Below, in pieces: positions 50,361 to 60,801 of a stretch of DNA of 64,000 nucleotides. Both the position numbers and the translations under genes were made by a program. The notes below the pieces were generated by a model, which was not told where the DNA came from, searched no databases, and worked only from the letters and a program-made list of their open reading frames with translations. Position 1 is the first letter of the stretch; each line of letters begins with the position of its first letter. The DNA comes from Candidatus Aminicenantota bacterium (GTDB lineage Bacteria; Acidobacteriota; Aminicenantia; UBA2199), in the NCBI GenBank assembly GCA_029938635.1, contig JAOZUQ010000002.1, forward strand, positions 1 to 64,000, read 5' to 3'.

Positions 50361-51162
50361 TTTATTAATTGCGTTGATCGCAATAACAGGATGTAAAGCT
50401 AAAAAAGATGTAGAACTTGACCCGTCCGGATTAGGTTCCGATAAAGCCATCTATGAGAGAGCACAAAAACTGGGAAGAAAAGATGCGGAAAAATCCAGGT
50501 TATTATATAAAGAGATCCTGCAGGTTTATCCTGACAGTGTATATGCAAGAAAAGCAAAAATAGGGATAGCCGATTCTTACTTTAAACAAAGAGATTCAAG
50601 TTCATTGATAATAGCAGCATCTGAATACCAGGAATTTGTGAATCTGTACCCGAACTCACCCGATTCTATATATGCAAAATTCAGGATAGGTAAATGTTAT
50701 GAAAGACGGAGCAAGAGTGCCGGAAGAGACCAGACTAATACAAAACAGGCAATTACTGCATATGAAAGCCTGCAGAAGATGTATCCGGGAACAGAAGAAT
50801 CTGATAAAGCCGATGTGATTTTGAAAAAACTGAAACAGAGACTCGGGCAGCATTATTTCGGGATCGGAATGGCAAATTACAGATTAAAAGCATTCAAGGG
50901 AGCGATCGATCGTTTTAAGCAGGTTATTGACAATTACCCCGACTTCACAAAATATGACAAACTTTACTATTTCACCGGAAAAAGCTATGCCATGATGAAA
51001 GATTATGACTCTTCCATTTCATTCTATCAGAAGATCTTAAACAGCTTCCCGAAATCAAAATATGTGAATGGATCTAAAAAACAGATTAAAAAACTTATGA
51101 TAGAGAAAGAAGCAGCGCCGAAAATAGAGGAAAAAGAGGAAGAGAAAAAGGAAGAAAATTAA
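50338..51162 (+). CDS. TPR lipoprotein (BamD/YbgF-like)
   Basis: Lipobox AITGCKA; tetratricopeptide-like repeats; charged Lys/Glu tail. Confidence 0.75.
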   Translation: MKKLVLINLLIALIAITGCKAKKDVELDPSGLGSDKAIYERAQKLGRKDAEKSRLLYKEILQVYPDSVYARKAKIGIADSYFKQRDSSSLIIAASEYQEFVNLYPNSPDSIYAKFRIGKCYERRSKSAGRDQTNTKQAITAYESLQKMYPGTEESDKADVILKKLKQRLGQHYFGIGMANYRLKAFKGAIDRFKQVIDNYPDFTKYDKLYYFTGKSYAMMKDYDSSISFYQKILNSFPKSKYVNGSKKQIKKLMIEKEAAPKIEEKEEEKKEEN

Positions 51163-52484
51163 TCAGAATCCGGTAATTTTTCTGAAATATTTTTTGTAGT
51201 CTTTGCACCCAGTTCTTTCAGTTTTTCAATTCTGCCTAAAATTGTATCGCCCTTTTTACCTCCGGTTACAAGTTTATTCATAGCGGAATCATAACTGGAA
51301 CGGGCAATATCAAGTTTGTCACCGATATTCTCAAGATCAGATACAAAATTTACAAATTTATCATATAATGCACCACCCTGCCGGGCGATCTCAGAAACAT
51401 TCTTCTTCTGCTTTTCATGCTTCCACAGATATGAGACGGTCTTAAGGGTTGCCAGCAAAGTTGAAGTTGTCACAAACACTATGTTTCTTTCAAGCGCATC
51501 CTCTACTATTTTCTGATCATTCTTAAGGGCAAGAACAAGTGCAGATTCAATTGGCATATACATAAGAATATAATCAGGAGAATTGATCTCGTAAAGATTC
51601 TGATAATTCTTCTTACTTAAGCCTGAGATATGTTCAGTTATACTTTTCATATGATCTTTAAGAAAGTGCTCTCTTTCAACCTGATCCTCAGTGTTAAAAT
51701 ATCTTTCATAGGCTGTAAGAGAAACCTTTGAATCGATTATCACATGTTTCCCTTCCGGAAGATGAATAATGAAATCCGGCCTTTGCTTCCTGTTATCATC
51801 TGCAGTAAATACATCCTGCTTTGTGTAGTGAATATTCTCTTCCAGGCCTGCTTTTTCCAGTACTCTTTCCAGGCTCAACTCTCCCCAATCACCCTGAAGT
51901 TTCGAATCACCTTTCAGAGCTTTCGCCAGATTATCCGCATCCCTGCTAACCTGCCGGTTAAGATCCATGAGAGATTTTATCTCTCCCTTAAGTGAAATAA
52001 CCTCTCTGCTTTCATCTTTATGAAGAGTCTCTATATCTTTCTTAAAATCTGATAACTTATCTCTGAACGGAAAGATTATCTTTGAAATGTTCTGTTCATT
52101 AATTTCAGTAAATTTTCTGCTTTTCTCATCAAGGATACGATTAGCTACATTTTCAAATTCAGTTTGGAATTTTTTCTGAAGCTCACCCATCTCCTTTTTA
52201 TCATTTTCCAGTCTCTCTTTTATATTTCTGAATGATTCGCGGAGCGAAGTAAGATCATTGTTAAGGTTCAGGATGATCTCCCCTTTTTCTGTGAGAAGCC
52301 GTTCTTTACTTTTTAACTCCTCTTCCAGCTTGGTGTAGATCTCCCGGGGGACATAATCTTTAAGTATCTGATTTGAACTGACTCCGGCCGATTTTCCTCC
52401 TGCTATCTTCAGTACAAGTAAAAAAATAATCACCAATAATCCACCAAGAATGATCATCAATTCGGTATTCCCCATAGTCTCCAA
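51159..52484 (-). CDS. rmuC: RmuC-family DNA recombination protein
   Basis: N-terminal TM, coiled coil, QGDWGELSLERVLEKAGLEENIHYTKQ, RPDFIIHLPEGKHVIIDSKVSLTAYERY. Confidence 0.94.
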   Translation of the reverse strand: METMGNTELMIILGGLLVIIFLLVLKIAGGKSAGVSSNQILKDYVPREIYTKLEEELKSKERLLTEKGEIILNLNNDLTSLRESFRNIKERLENDKKEMGELQKKFQTEFENVANRILDEKSRKFTEINEQNISKIIFPFRDKLSDFKKDIETLHKDESREVISLKGEIKSLMDLNRQVSRDADNLAKALKGDSKLQGDWGELSLERVLEKAGLEENIHYTKQDVFTADDNRKQRPDFIIHLPEGKHVIIDSKVSLTAYERYFNTEDQVEREHFLKDHMKSITEHISGLSKKNYQNLYEINSPDYILMYMPIESALVLALKNDQKIVEDALERNIVFVTTSTLLATLKTVSYLWKHEKQKKNVSEIARQGGALYDKFVNFVSDLENIGDKLDIARSSYDSAMNKLVTGGKKGDTILGRIEKLKELGAKTTKNISEKLPDSD

Positions 52485-52636
52485 CTCCTTTAAAAGACTT
52501 TAAATTAATTGTTATCACTTGTCAATCAACGCTGTTTCTTCCAGACGGTGTGGAATATACCTTCCGATTTTATAAGCTTTCCAGTCTTCTCTATTGTCAG
52601 CTTTTTGTACCAGCTGGCATATGATATAATTTTCTA

Positions 52637-55276
52637 ATGGAGAACGGAAAGATCACACCGATGGTGAAACAATATTTTGAGATCAAGAAAAACTATCCCG
52701 ACTCCATACTTTTTTTCCGAATGGGTGATTTTTACGAAATGTTCTTTGAAGATGCAAAGATCGCAGCTCCCATTCTGGAAGTTGTCCTCACTTCAAGGAA
52801 CAAAAAAAAGGACAACTCGGTTCCTCTTTGCGGAATACCCTACCATGCAAAAGACCACTATGCCTCAAAGCTGTTAAAGAAGGGGTTTAAAGTAGCTGTC
52901 TGTGAACAGATCGAAGATCCGGCACTTGCAATCGGCCTGGTTAAAAGAGATGTCACGCAGATACTTACTCCCGCAACAGCACTTGAGATCGATCTTCCGG
53001 AAGAAAAGATAAATAATTATGTTGTTTCGTTATACCGCGATGAGAAGACCATTGCGATTGCTTCGATAGATCTTGCTGTATCATCTTTCGAAGTAAGAAG
53101 TTTTGAACTTTCAAATATGGATTCCTTCTTTAACGAGTTTTACAAGAAAACTTCACAGGAGATCGTGATCCCGGATGATTTTGAAAATGAACTTAACAAT
53201 ATAATGAAAAGATTCCCGGAATTCTCCAATATACTTGTCAATAAATTTGAACTATTTGAATATAATTATTTCGAATGTGAAAATATAATCAAAACTCAAC
53301 TTGATGTAAAAACTCTCGAAGGATTAGGGTTAACCGGATACGATTCTGCTATTATAGCCGCAGGCGTATTGTTGAAATATATCAGATCGGTAAGAAGATC
53401 GGATTTTTCAAATATTTCCAGCCTCCACTTTGTTCCAAGAGAAGATTATCTGATCCTCGATCAGGTGACATTCAAGAATCTTGAAATCCTTAAAAATCTC
53501 CAGACAGGCACTTCGAAAGGGAGCCTGATAAATTCAATAGACCTTACCATAACTCCAATGGGAAGGCGATTATTGAAAGAATGGCTGTCATATCCTCTGA
53601 CTGATGCAAAAAAAATTGAGGACAGACTCAATGGCGTAGATGAATTCTCGCAAAACCTGATCGTTCGATCCGAGATGAGAAAACTTTTAAAGAGGTCCGG
53701 AGACCTTGCCAAACTCAACACCAAAATATCATTGAATATTGCTCTCCCCCTCCACCTTCTGACACTTAAGGAATCTTTGAGTATCATTCCGGAGATAAAA
53801 AAGGAGTCGGGAAGCCTCAGATCAGATATTCTCAGAAATGCAATTGATGGACTCGACAATCTGGAAAAAGTGATCGGCCTTATAGATTCTTCGATAGCGG
53901 AAGATCCTGCAAATAACATCAATAACGGAAATTTTATCAAAGATGGATACAACAGAGATCTTGATGAGTTGAGAACTATCAGCAGAGATGCAAAAGAGAT
54001 AATCTCCGCTATGGAGAGAGAGGAGAAAGAATCAACTGGTATCCCGTCATTGAAGATCAAATATAACAGGGTGTTCGGTTATTTTATCGAGGTCACTAAC
54101 ACCCACCTTAAACTTGTTCCACCCGATTATATCCGGAAACAGACATTAGTTAATTCCGAGAGATTTATAACTGATGAGCTGAAAAAAATGGAAGACAAGA
54201 TACTTAAAGCGGATGAAAAGATCATTAAGACAGAAAAAGAGTTGTTTTCAGGAGTGATCAGCAAGATCCGTGAATATTCAGCAGCACTAAATAAAAACTC
54301 AGATCTGTGTGCTCTTCTCGATGTCCTCTCCGCCGGGGGAGAATTGGCAATGGGGAGAAACTACATCCGGCCCGGGATCAACGAAAGCAGTGAAATTATA
54401 ATAAAGGAAGGGCGCCACCCAGTTCTCGAATCAAAAAACGAAACAAGTTTTATTCCCAATGATACGAACATGAGTTCGAGTTCAGATCAGATCCTTGTCA
54501 TTACCGGCCCGAATATGGGTGGAAAGTCTACCTATCTTCGCCAGAATGCTTTAATTATCATTCTTGCTCAGATCGGATATTTCATTCCGGCCGAGGAAGC
54601 ATCCATCGGTATATGCGACAGAATCTTCACAAGGATCGGTGCTTCGGATTCGCTGATCGAAGGTAAATCCACTTTTCTTGTCGAAATGATCGAAACATCT
54701 GTGATCCTCAACAATATGAGTAAAAGGTCCCTTATTCTACTCGATGAGATAGGGAGGGGAACTTCAACTTTCGACGGATTATCAATTGCCTGGTCGGTAA
54801 TTGAATACCTCCATTCAGTAAAAGAACAACCCAAGACACTCTTTGCAACACATTACCATGAGCTCACTGAATTATCCGATATTCTGGAAAGGGTGAAGAA
54901 TTATCATATTTCGGTCAGGGAGTGGGATGATAATGTAGTTTTTCTCCACAAAATAGTCCCGGGCGCTACAGATCAGAGCTTCGGTATTCATGTTGCAAAA
55001 ATCGCAGGGATCCCTCCTGCAGTTATCGAAAGGGCTAAGGATATTCTGCTCAACCTTGAGAAGAAGGAGTTGGACAGAATGGTCGTTGAAAGAATTTCCG
55101 GTAAGATAAACCTGATCCCTGAAAAACAGAAAGCACTATTTCCTAACGATAAGGAATTAAAAGTGTGGGATGAGATCAGAGATAGGCTTAAAGAGATAGA
55201 TATTACAAAAATGACCCCACTGGAAGCACTTAATATCCTCCACTACCTGAAACACAAAAGCGAACACTTTAAATAA
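52637..55276 (+). CDS. mutS: DNA mismatch repair protein MutS
   Basis: TPMVKQYFEIKKNYPDSILFFRMGDFYEMFFEDA, ITGPNMGGKSTYLRQNALI, LILLDEIGRGTSTFDGLSIAWSV, FATHYHELTEL. Confidence 0.97.
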   Translation: MENGKITPMVKQYFEIKKNYPDSILFFRMGDFYEMFFEDAKIAAPILEVVLTSRNKKKDNSVPLCGIPYHAKDHYASKLLKKGFKVAVCEQIEDPALAIGLVKRDVTQILTPATALEIDLPEEKINNYVVSLYRDEKTIAIASIDLAVSSFEVRSFELSNMDSFFNEFYKKTSQEIVIPDDFENELNNIMKRFPEFSNILVNKFELFEYNYFECENIIKTQLDVKTLEGLGLTGYDSAIIAAGVLLKYIRSVRRSDFSNISSLHFVPREDYLILDQVTFKNLEILKNLQTGTSKGSLINSIDLTITPMGRRLLKEWLSYPLTDAKKIEDRLNGVDEFSQNLIVRSEMRKLLKRSGDLAKLNTKISLNIALPLHLLTLKESLSIIPEIKKESGSLRSDILRNAIDGLDNLEKVIGLIDSSIAEDPANNINNGNFIKDGYNRDLDELRTISRDAKEIISAMEREEKESTGIPSLKIKYNRVFGYFIEVTNTHLKLVPPDYIRKQTLVNSERFITDELKKMEDKILKADEKIIKTEKELFSGVISKIREYSAALNKNSDLCALLDVLSAGGELAMGRNYIRPGINESSEIIIKEGRHPVLESKNETSFIPNDTNMSSSSDQILVITGPNMGGKSTYLRQNALIIILAQIGYFIPAEEASIGICDRIFTRIGASDSLIEGKSTFLVEMIETSVILNNMSKRSLILLDEIGRGTSTFDGLSIAWSVIEYLHSVKEQPKTLFATHYHELTELSDILERVKNYHISVREWDDNVVFLHKIVPGATDQSFGIHVAKIAGIPPAVIERAKDILLNLEKKELDRMVVERISGKINLIPEKQKALFPNDKELKVWDEIRDRLKEIDITKMTPLEALNILHYLKHKSEHFK

Positions 55277-55279
55277 ATA

Positions 55280-56704
55280 TTAATATCTGTAGTAATCAGG
55301 TTTGTATGGTCCTTCTATAGGAACCTGGAGATAGTCAGATTGCTTCTGGGTCATTCTGGTCAATTTCACTCCAAGTTTATCAAGATGGAGTTGCGCTACC
55401 TCTTCGTCCAGTTTTTTCGGAAGAGTGTAAACCTTCTTTTCATATTTATTTTTTACTAATTCTATCTGAGCAAGGCATTGGTTTGTAAAACTTGTGCTCA
55501 TTACAAAACTCGGATGTCCGGTTGCACAGCCCAGATTAACAAGCCTTCCTTCAGCAAGAACTAAGATCGATCTGCCTGACTTGAGGGTCCATTTATCAAC
55601 CTGAGGTTTAATATTTGTTTTTTTACAATCGGAAGAATTCTCCAGATATGACATTTCGATCTCATTGTCAAAGTGTCCTATATTACATAAGATCGCACCT
55701 TCCTTCATCTCTTCCATATGCTTACCGTTTATAACATTCAGGTTCCCTGTAGCTGTTACAACTATATCTATATCATCAATAATATCTTCAACTTTGCACA
55801 CTTCAAAACCTTCCATTGCTGCCTGAAGAGCACAGATCGGGTCTATCTCCGTAACAAAAACCTTGGCCCCGAATCCGACCAGTGATTGCGCACTCCCTTT
55901 ACCAACATCACCATAACCGCATACAAGAACTTTTTTTCCTGCAAGCATTATATCTGTAGCTCTCTTGATCCCGTCAACAAGTGATTCACGGCATCCGTAA
56001 AGATTATCAAACTTCGATTTAGTAACAGAGTCATTTACATTAATGGCCGGGAAAAGCAACTTACCCTCTTTTTCAAACTGATAAAGCCTGTGAACTCCGG
56101 TAGTTGTTTCTTCAGAAACCCCTTTGATAGCTGATGAAAGTTTACTCCAATATTTCGGATCTTTTTTTAATCCCTCTTTTATTCTGTTCATCAGGATCCG
56201 CTCTTCTTCAATATCATAATTTTTTGAAACCATTTCAGGATTATTCTCAGCTTCCACACCTTTATGGATCAAGACAGTTGCATCTCCTCCATCATCAACA
56301 ATAAGGTCCGGGCCTGATCCGTCAGGCCATGTAAGAGCCTGCTCAAGAGCCCACCAGTATTCTTCAAGATTTTCACCCTTCCAGGCAAATACTGCCGCCT
56401 TTCCATTTGCTGCAATAGCTGCTGCTGCATGATCCTGGGTAGAAAAAATATTGCATGAAGACCATCTGACATCCGCGCCAAGTTCAAGCAGCGTATCTAT
56501 CAGCATTGCGGTTTGAATTGTCATATGGAGACTTCCGGTAACTTTCAACCCTTTCAAAGGTTTCTCTTTTCCGTATTTTTCCCTTACCGCCATAAGCCCG
56601 GGCATTTCTGCTTCAGCAAGGACCATCTCTTTATCTCCCCATTCAGCAAGTGAAAGATCTGCAACTTTATTTTTTAAATTAAGATCAAGCTCTATATATT
56701 CCAT
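55280..56704 (-). CDS. ahcY: Adenosylhomocysteinase
   Basis: [85 protein letters not shown]-terminus PYKPDYYRY. Confidence 0.97.
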   Translation of the reverse strand: MEYIELDLNLKNKVADLSLAEWGDKEMVLAEAEMPGLMAVREKYGKEKPLKGLKVTGSLHMTIQTAMLIDTLLELGADVRWSSCNIFSTQDHAAAAIAANGKAAVFAWKGENLEEYWWALEQALTWPDGSGPDLIVDDGGDATVLIHKGVEAENNPEMVSKNYDIEEERILMNRIKEGLKKDPKYWSKLSSAIKGVSEETTTGVHRLYQFEKEGKLLFPAINVNDSVTKSKFDNLYGCRESLVDGIKRATDIMLAGKKVLVCGYGDVGKGSAQSLVGFGAKVFVTEIDPICALQAAMEGFEVCKVEDIIDDIDIVVTATGNLNVINGKHMEEMKEGAILCNIGHFDNEIEMSYLENSSDCKKTNIKPQVDKWTLKSGRSILVLAEGRLVNLGCATGHPSFVMSTSFTNQCLAQIELVKNKYEKKVYTLPKKLDEEVAQLHLDKLGVKLTRMTQKQSDYLQVPIEGPYKPDYYRY

Positions 56705-56809
56705 TTTATACTCCTGTTATTTCCCTTCGGATTATTAATAAACTCGGCACTATATTAACATGTTTCAGCCTGATTGTCTAAATATCAGGTAAGAGTTATG
56801 GTGGAGATA

Positions 56810-58507
56810 TTAATTATTCAGGAAGTTATCTTTTAACATGCCGATCTCACTTCCATAATTTTCAATCAATGCAGTTATCCTGCTTATCAGATATGCCGAC
56901 TTCCCCTTTGAATCTGTGAGAAAGAACTTGAAAAGCTTTCTCTTCTCAGGGAACTTTTCTGCGACAGGGAGATAGAGAGCGAGACGGTAAACAACCGATG
57001 CCATTTCAATTAAATAGTTCGCAACAAAATCAAGAAACTCCTTTGAGTCAAGTTCTTTAACTCTGCCGGTGATATCCTCCATTTCATTAACAAAACCGAG
57101 GATCTGTTCCTTCTCATCGTTCAATGAGGAAATATTGATATCCAGAGTATCACTAATCAAATAAAAAAAGAATCCGGAAGTAACGGCACCTATTGCAGCC
57201 ACAACCTGCAATTGAGTAGTCCCTTCATAAATATTTGTGATCCTTGCATCACGATATAATCTTTCAATTGGGAAGTCCTTTATATAACCGACACCACCAT
57301 GGATCTGAAGCGAATCGTAAGCGATGCTGTTTGAAAGTTCAGTACAAACAAACTTACCGAGTGGGGTAAGAAAATTTGATAAGGTAGCTGCTTTTTTAAG
57401 CTCGGGCCTTACAATTTCCCCTCTGGCAGCTCTCTTTTCAAACATCTCATGCTCATCCACGGCTAGTGCTGCATTATACAGTAATAACCTGGAAGTTTCG
57501 ATCTCAACTTCCATCCTGTTCAGCATCTGATAAACCGCCGGGAAGTTAACAATTTTCTTTCCGAACTGGATTCTCTCATTTGAATATTTTACAGCCTCTT
57601 CAAAAGCAGCCTGAGCAATACCCAGAGCCTGAGCCGATGTGGCAAGCCTTGCACCATTCAGGAGGCTCATCATATATTTTATCAGCCCGAACCGTCTCTT
57701 TCCTACCAGTTCACATTCTGCCATATTGTATTGAAGTTCACATGTAGGGGAACCATGGATCCCGAGTTTTTCCTCGATCCTGCGCACTATAAGATTCTCA
57801 TCCTTTTCATACAGCATCATCGACAGGCCCCTTCCATCATTCTGATCTTCCTCTGTCCTTGCCAGAACCAGATGAACATCGCCCCCACCATTTGTAATAA
57901 AATGTTTAACACCATTTAAATACCACTTCCCGTCCTTTTCAATACCACGGAGTTTAACAGTTTGAAGATCACTTCCTGAATCCGGTTCCGTAAGCGACAT
58001 TGCCCCGCTGACCTCGCCGGAGGCAAACTTTGGAAGGACCCTGTTCTTTTGTTCTTCAGTTCCAAATTTCTGTATAGTTACCGCAATATCCTGCAGGCCG
58101 AAAAGATTCATAAGGGAAGCATCAGCTTGAGAGATCATCTCTATGATCACGTTGTTTATCACTATCGGAAGATGCAGTCCTCCATATTTTTTTTCAAGGG
58201 TCCCGCCCATTAAACCGGCATCCGCCAGAACATCCATATTCTCTTTTGTCCCATCCGCCCATTCAACATCTCCGTCTTTAAATCTGGCTCCGCTCTTATC
58301 AACAGATTCCGCCCTCGGCCAGATAAAATCAGTTGCTATTTTACCGGCATTATCAAGCAGCATACCATACCATTCCCATGCTTCTTCAACACTATTCAGG
58401 GATTCCGGCCCATTATCATTGAATCCATTCTCGAGTTCTGAAATTACTTCATCAATATTTATGAATTTGAGTAAAAACTCACGGTTCTCATTAAAATAAT
58501 TACCCAT
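56810..58507 (-). CDS. Acyl-CoA dehydrogenase (large, about 565 aa)
   Basis: SGAMSLTEPDSGSDLQTVKLRGIEKDGKWYLNGVKHFITNGG, QIHGGVGYIKDFPIERLYRDARITNIYEGTTQLQVVAA. Confidence 0.92.
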   Translation of the reverse strand: MGNYFNENREFLLKFINIDEVISELENGFNDNGPESLNSVEEAWEWYGMLLDNAGKIATDFIWPRAESVDKSGARFKDGDVEWADGTKENMDVLADAGLMGGTLEKKYGGLHLPIVINNVIIEMISQADASLMNLFGLQDIAVTIQKFGTEEQKNRVLPKFASGEVSGAMSLTEPDSGSDLQTVKLRGIEKDGKWYLNGVKHFITNGGGDVHLVLARTEEDQNDGRGLSMMLYEKDENLIVRRIEEKLGIHGSPTCELQYNMAECELVGKRRFGLIKYMMSLLNGARLATSAQALGIAQAAFEEAVKYSNERIQFGKKIVNFPAVYQMLNRMEVEIETSRLLLYNAALAVDEHEMFEKRAARGEIVRPELKKAATLSNFLTPLGKFVCTELSNSIAYDSLQIHGGVGYIKDFPIERLYRDARITNIYEGTTQLQVVAAIGAVTSGFFFYLISDTLDINISSLNDEKEQILGFVNEMEDITGRVKELDSKEFLDFVANYLIEMASVVYRLALYLPVAEKFPEKRKLFKFFLTDSKGKSAYLISRITALIENYGSEIGMLKDNFLNN

Positions 58508-59501
58508 TCAGGTCCTCCTTCAGATACCTCATCATCACCGGTATTATCGTTTTCATATCCTCAACTATTCCAAAATGTGAAATATGGAAGATTGGCGCTT
58601 TCGGATCGGAATTAACAGCAATGATCTTTGAGGATTCATCCATACCTGCTCTGTGCTGGATAGATCCTGATATCCCGAATGCAATATAGAGCTTCGGTCT
58701 GACCACCGCTCCCGTCTGGCCTATCTGCCGCGATTTATCTATATACCCTGAGTCAACTGCCGCCCGGCTGCCGCCAAGTTCAGCTCCCAGCATATCCGCC
58801 AGATCACTGAGGAGCTTGAAATTCTCTCTGGTACCTACACCGGCACCTCCTGCAACAATGATATCCGACCTGTTAAAATGCACTTTTTTCTCTTTTGGAA
58901 GAATTTTTAAAAAATCATTTATGAACCAATTATCCTGAAGGATCATTTCGAAATCTTCAGATTTGATCTCATTTTTATTCATACTTTCCGGAACCTTCAT
59001 AACACCTTCCCTCACCGTAGACATTACCGGCCTGGAATCGGGTGAAATAATCGTTGCAAGAATGTTCCCCCCGAATGCCGGCCTTACCTGATATAAGATT
59101 TTTCCCTTATCTTTGAAATCATCAATATAAAGGTGAGTGCAATCAGCCGTCAGGCCCGCCTTTAGAGATGAACTGATAAGCGGAGCTATCTCTCTTCCAA
59201 GGCTGGTTGCTCCGAACAACACTATATCCGGATCTTCGGAAAGGATCATTTTTTCGATTATATTCTTGATTGCAATTGTATGTGAATCCATAAGGCGTTT
59301 TTCACTGAATGAGACCAACCTGTTAAGGCCGGATGAGAAAAGATCGTCACTATTGACCGGAAGTTCATCTCCTGCAAACATTCCGACAACTTCTCCTCCA
59401 AATGGCTCTACCAGAGATGAGGCTTTAGCACTGAGTTCTGCTGTTACATCTCTGAGTTTGCCCGTAACAGGATTTTTTTCGATAAAGATTGCGATCTTCA
59501 T
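58500..59501 (-). CDS. etfA: Electron transfer flavoprotein alpha subunit
   Basis: DIVLFGATSLGREIAPLISSSLKAGLTADCT; AAVDSGYIDKSRQIGQTGAVVRPKLYIAFGISGSIQHRAGM. Confidence 0.94.
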   Translation of the reverse strand: MKIAIFIEKNPVTGKLRDVTAELSAKASSLVEPFGGEVVGMFAGDELPVNSDDLFSSGLNRLVSFSEKRLMDSHTIAIKNIIEKMILSEDPDIVLFGATSLGREIAPLISSSLKAGLTADCTHLYIDDFKDKGKILYQVRPAFGGNILATIISPDSRPVMSTVREGVMKVPESMNKNEIKSEDFEMILQDNWFINDFLKILPKEKKVHFNRSDIIVAGGAGVGTRENFKLLSDLADMLGAELGGSRAAVDSGYIDKSRQIGQTGAVVRPKLYIAFGISGSIQHRAGMDESSKIIAVNSDPKAPIFHISHFGIVEDMKTIIPVMMRYLKEDLNG

Positions 59502-60389
59502 TTAGTTTTTCCCCGAATAATCTTTAACTATTTCTTTTACCAAACCCATTACGCCACCTTCATTATTCTCAAACAATGTAAGATCTCCACCTTTGAGAAC
59601 AATGCTTTTTATCTTATGAACTTTCGTGGGACTTCCGTTGAGTCCGCATTTATCCGGATCAAGCCCAAGATCATCGAAGGTGAGAACAGGAATTGCCCAT
59701 CCGTTTTTTTTATATCTGATTTTATCTTTATCGGAAATATTGGATTCGAGCTCAGATCTGAAATATTTAAGCATATTAATAGAATTCGGATATCTCGGTT
59801 CGTTCGCATCAGATGTAATGGTCATGAGGAGAGGAACCCAGGCACTTATTACTTCGGTCAGAACATCGCTGTCCTTTTCAACTACTATATTTTCATTTTT
59901 GATCTCTACGAGATTCCTTACATATGAAACAATATTGAGCCCCAGTTTTTCAGCTACCTGAGGCCCTACCTGTGCAGTATCCCCGTCAATAGCCTGCCTT
60001 CCGGCAAGGTAAAGATCAAATTTTCCCAGATATCTGATCGCTTCAGAAAGAACGTAGGACGTTGCAAGTGTATCAGAGCCGGCAAATTTTCTATCAGATA
60101 TTAAATAAACTTTGTCTGCCCCCATATATAAAGAGTGTTTGAGTATATCTACAGCTTTCGGTGGCCCCATAGTAATAATAGTTACTTCTGCTCCTGTAAG
60201 GCCTTTTATCTCAAGGGCCATTTCAAGTGCATTCAGATCCTCCGGATTAAAAATTGCAGGCAGTGCCGCCCGGTTTACAGTACCATCCTCTTTCATCGAA
60301 TCCCCGGTGACATTTGCCGTATCCGGAACCTGCTTTACCATTACAATGATTTTTTTCATATCGACCTCTGCTTCGTTTATCTTTAACAA
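59502..60389 (-). CDS. etfB: Electron transfer flavoprotein beta subunit; true start probably at 60359
   Basis: MKKIIVMVKQVPDTANVTGD, FNPEDLNALEMALEIK, GADKVYLISDRKFAGSDTLATSYVLSEAI, GRQAIDGDTAQVGPQVAEKLGL. Confidence 0.94.
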   Translation of the reverse strand: MLKINEAEVDMKKIIVMVKQVPDTANVTGDSMKEDGTVNRAALPAIFNPEDLNALEMALEIKGLTGAEVTIITMGPPKAVDILKHSLYMGADKVYLISDRKFAGSDTLATSYVLSEAIRYLGKFDLYLAGRQAIDGDTAQVGPQVAEKLGLNIVSYVRNLVEIKNENIVVEKDSDVLTEVISAWVPLLMTITSDANEPRYPNSINMLKYFRSELESNISDKDKIRYKKNGWAIPVLTFDDLGLDPDKCGLNGSPTKVHKIKSIVLKGGDLTLFENNEGGVMGLVKEIVKDYSGKN

Positions 60390-60522
60390 TATTTACCATA
60401 ATAGAAATTAAAGTCAACCAGGACACTCCCATTAAGCCGGACCGAACCTTATCCTTGACATTTTCTTTCAGGTAAAGTATTTCCTTTTTAAGGACGATTT
60501 TATTTAAACTTAAGGATTAACT

Positions 60523-60795
60523 TTGTATAAAAACTTACTTCCAGGCAGATATCCGATAACGGTCGAAGGAGAGATCATCAAATTTTCGATCGGTAAAAAA
60601 AAATTCGGAATTTCAAAGATCAATTTCATGAACAATGAGGATATAATAGTTGATTGTATTTTCGACCTGAAGAAAGAGAAGATGCTCTTCCCTCTTCAAA
60701 AGGGGACAGGGAACAATTTTTATCTCGGGAAGTACTCCGAATATCACATCCGGATCGATTTCAACGATCTGGAAATTGCAAGAATAATTTCCTGA
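60523..60795 (+). CDS. Hypothetical 90-aa protein (TTG start)
   Basis: ORF in the intergenic strip, no antisense competitor over its length; no family recognised. Confidence 0.4.
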   Translation: MYKNLLPGRYPITVEGEIIKFSIGKKKFGISKINFMNNEDIIVDCIFDLKKEKMLFPLQKGTGNNFYLGKYSEYHIRIDFNDLEIARIIS

Positions 60796-60801
60796 TCTTT
60801 T

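Noticed and set aside
56705-56809. Possible SAH riboswitch upstream of ahcY
   Set aside because: The 105-bp leader does not show the GC-rich conserved core expected; no supporting pairings seen.
60523-60795. 90-aa protein as RiPP precursor for the neighbouring radical SAM
   Set aside because: Opposite strand, no leader/core pattern, no Cys-rich or repeat core.
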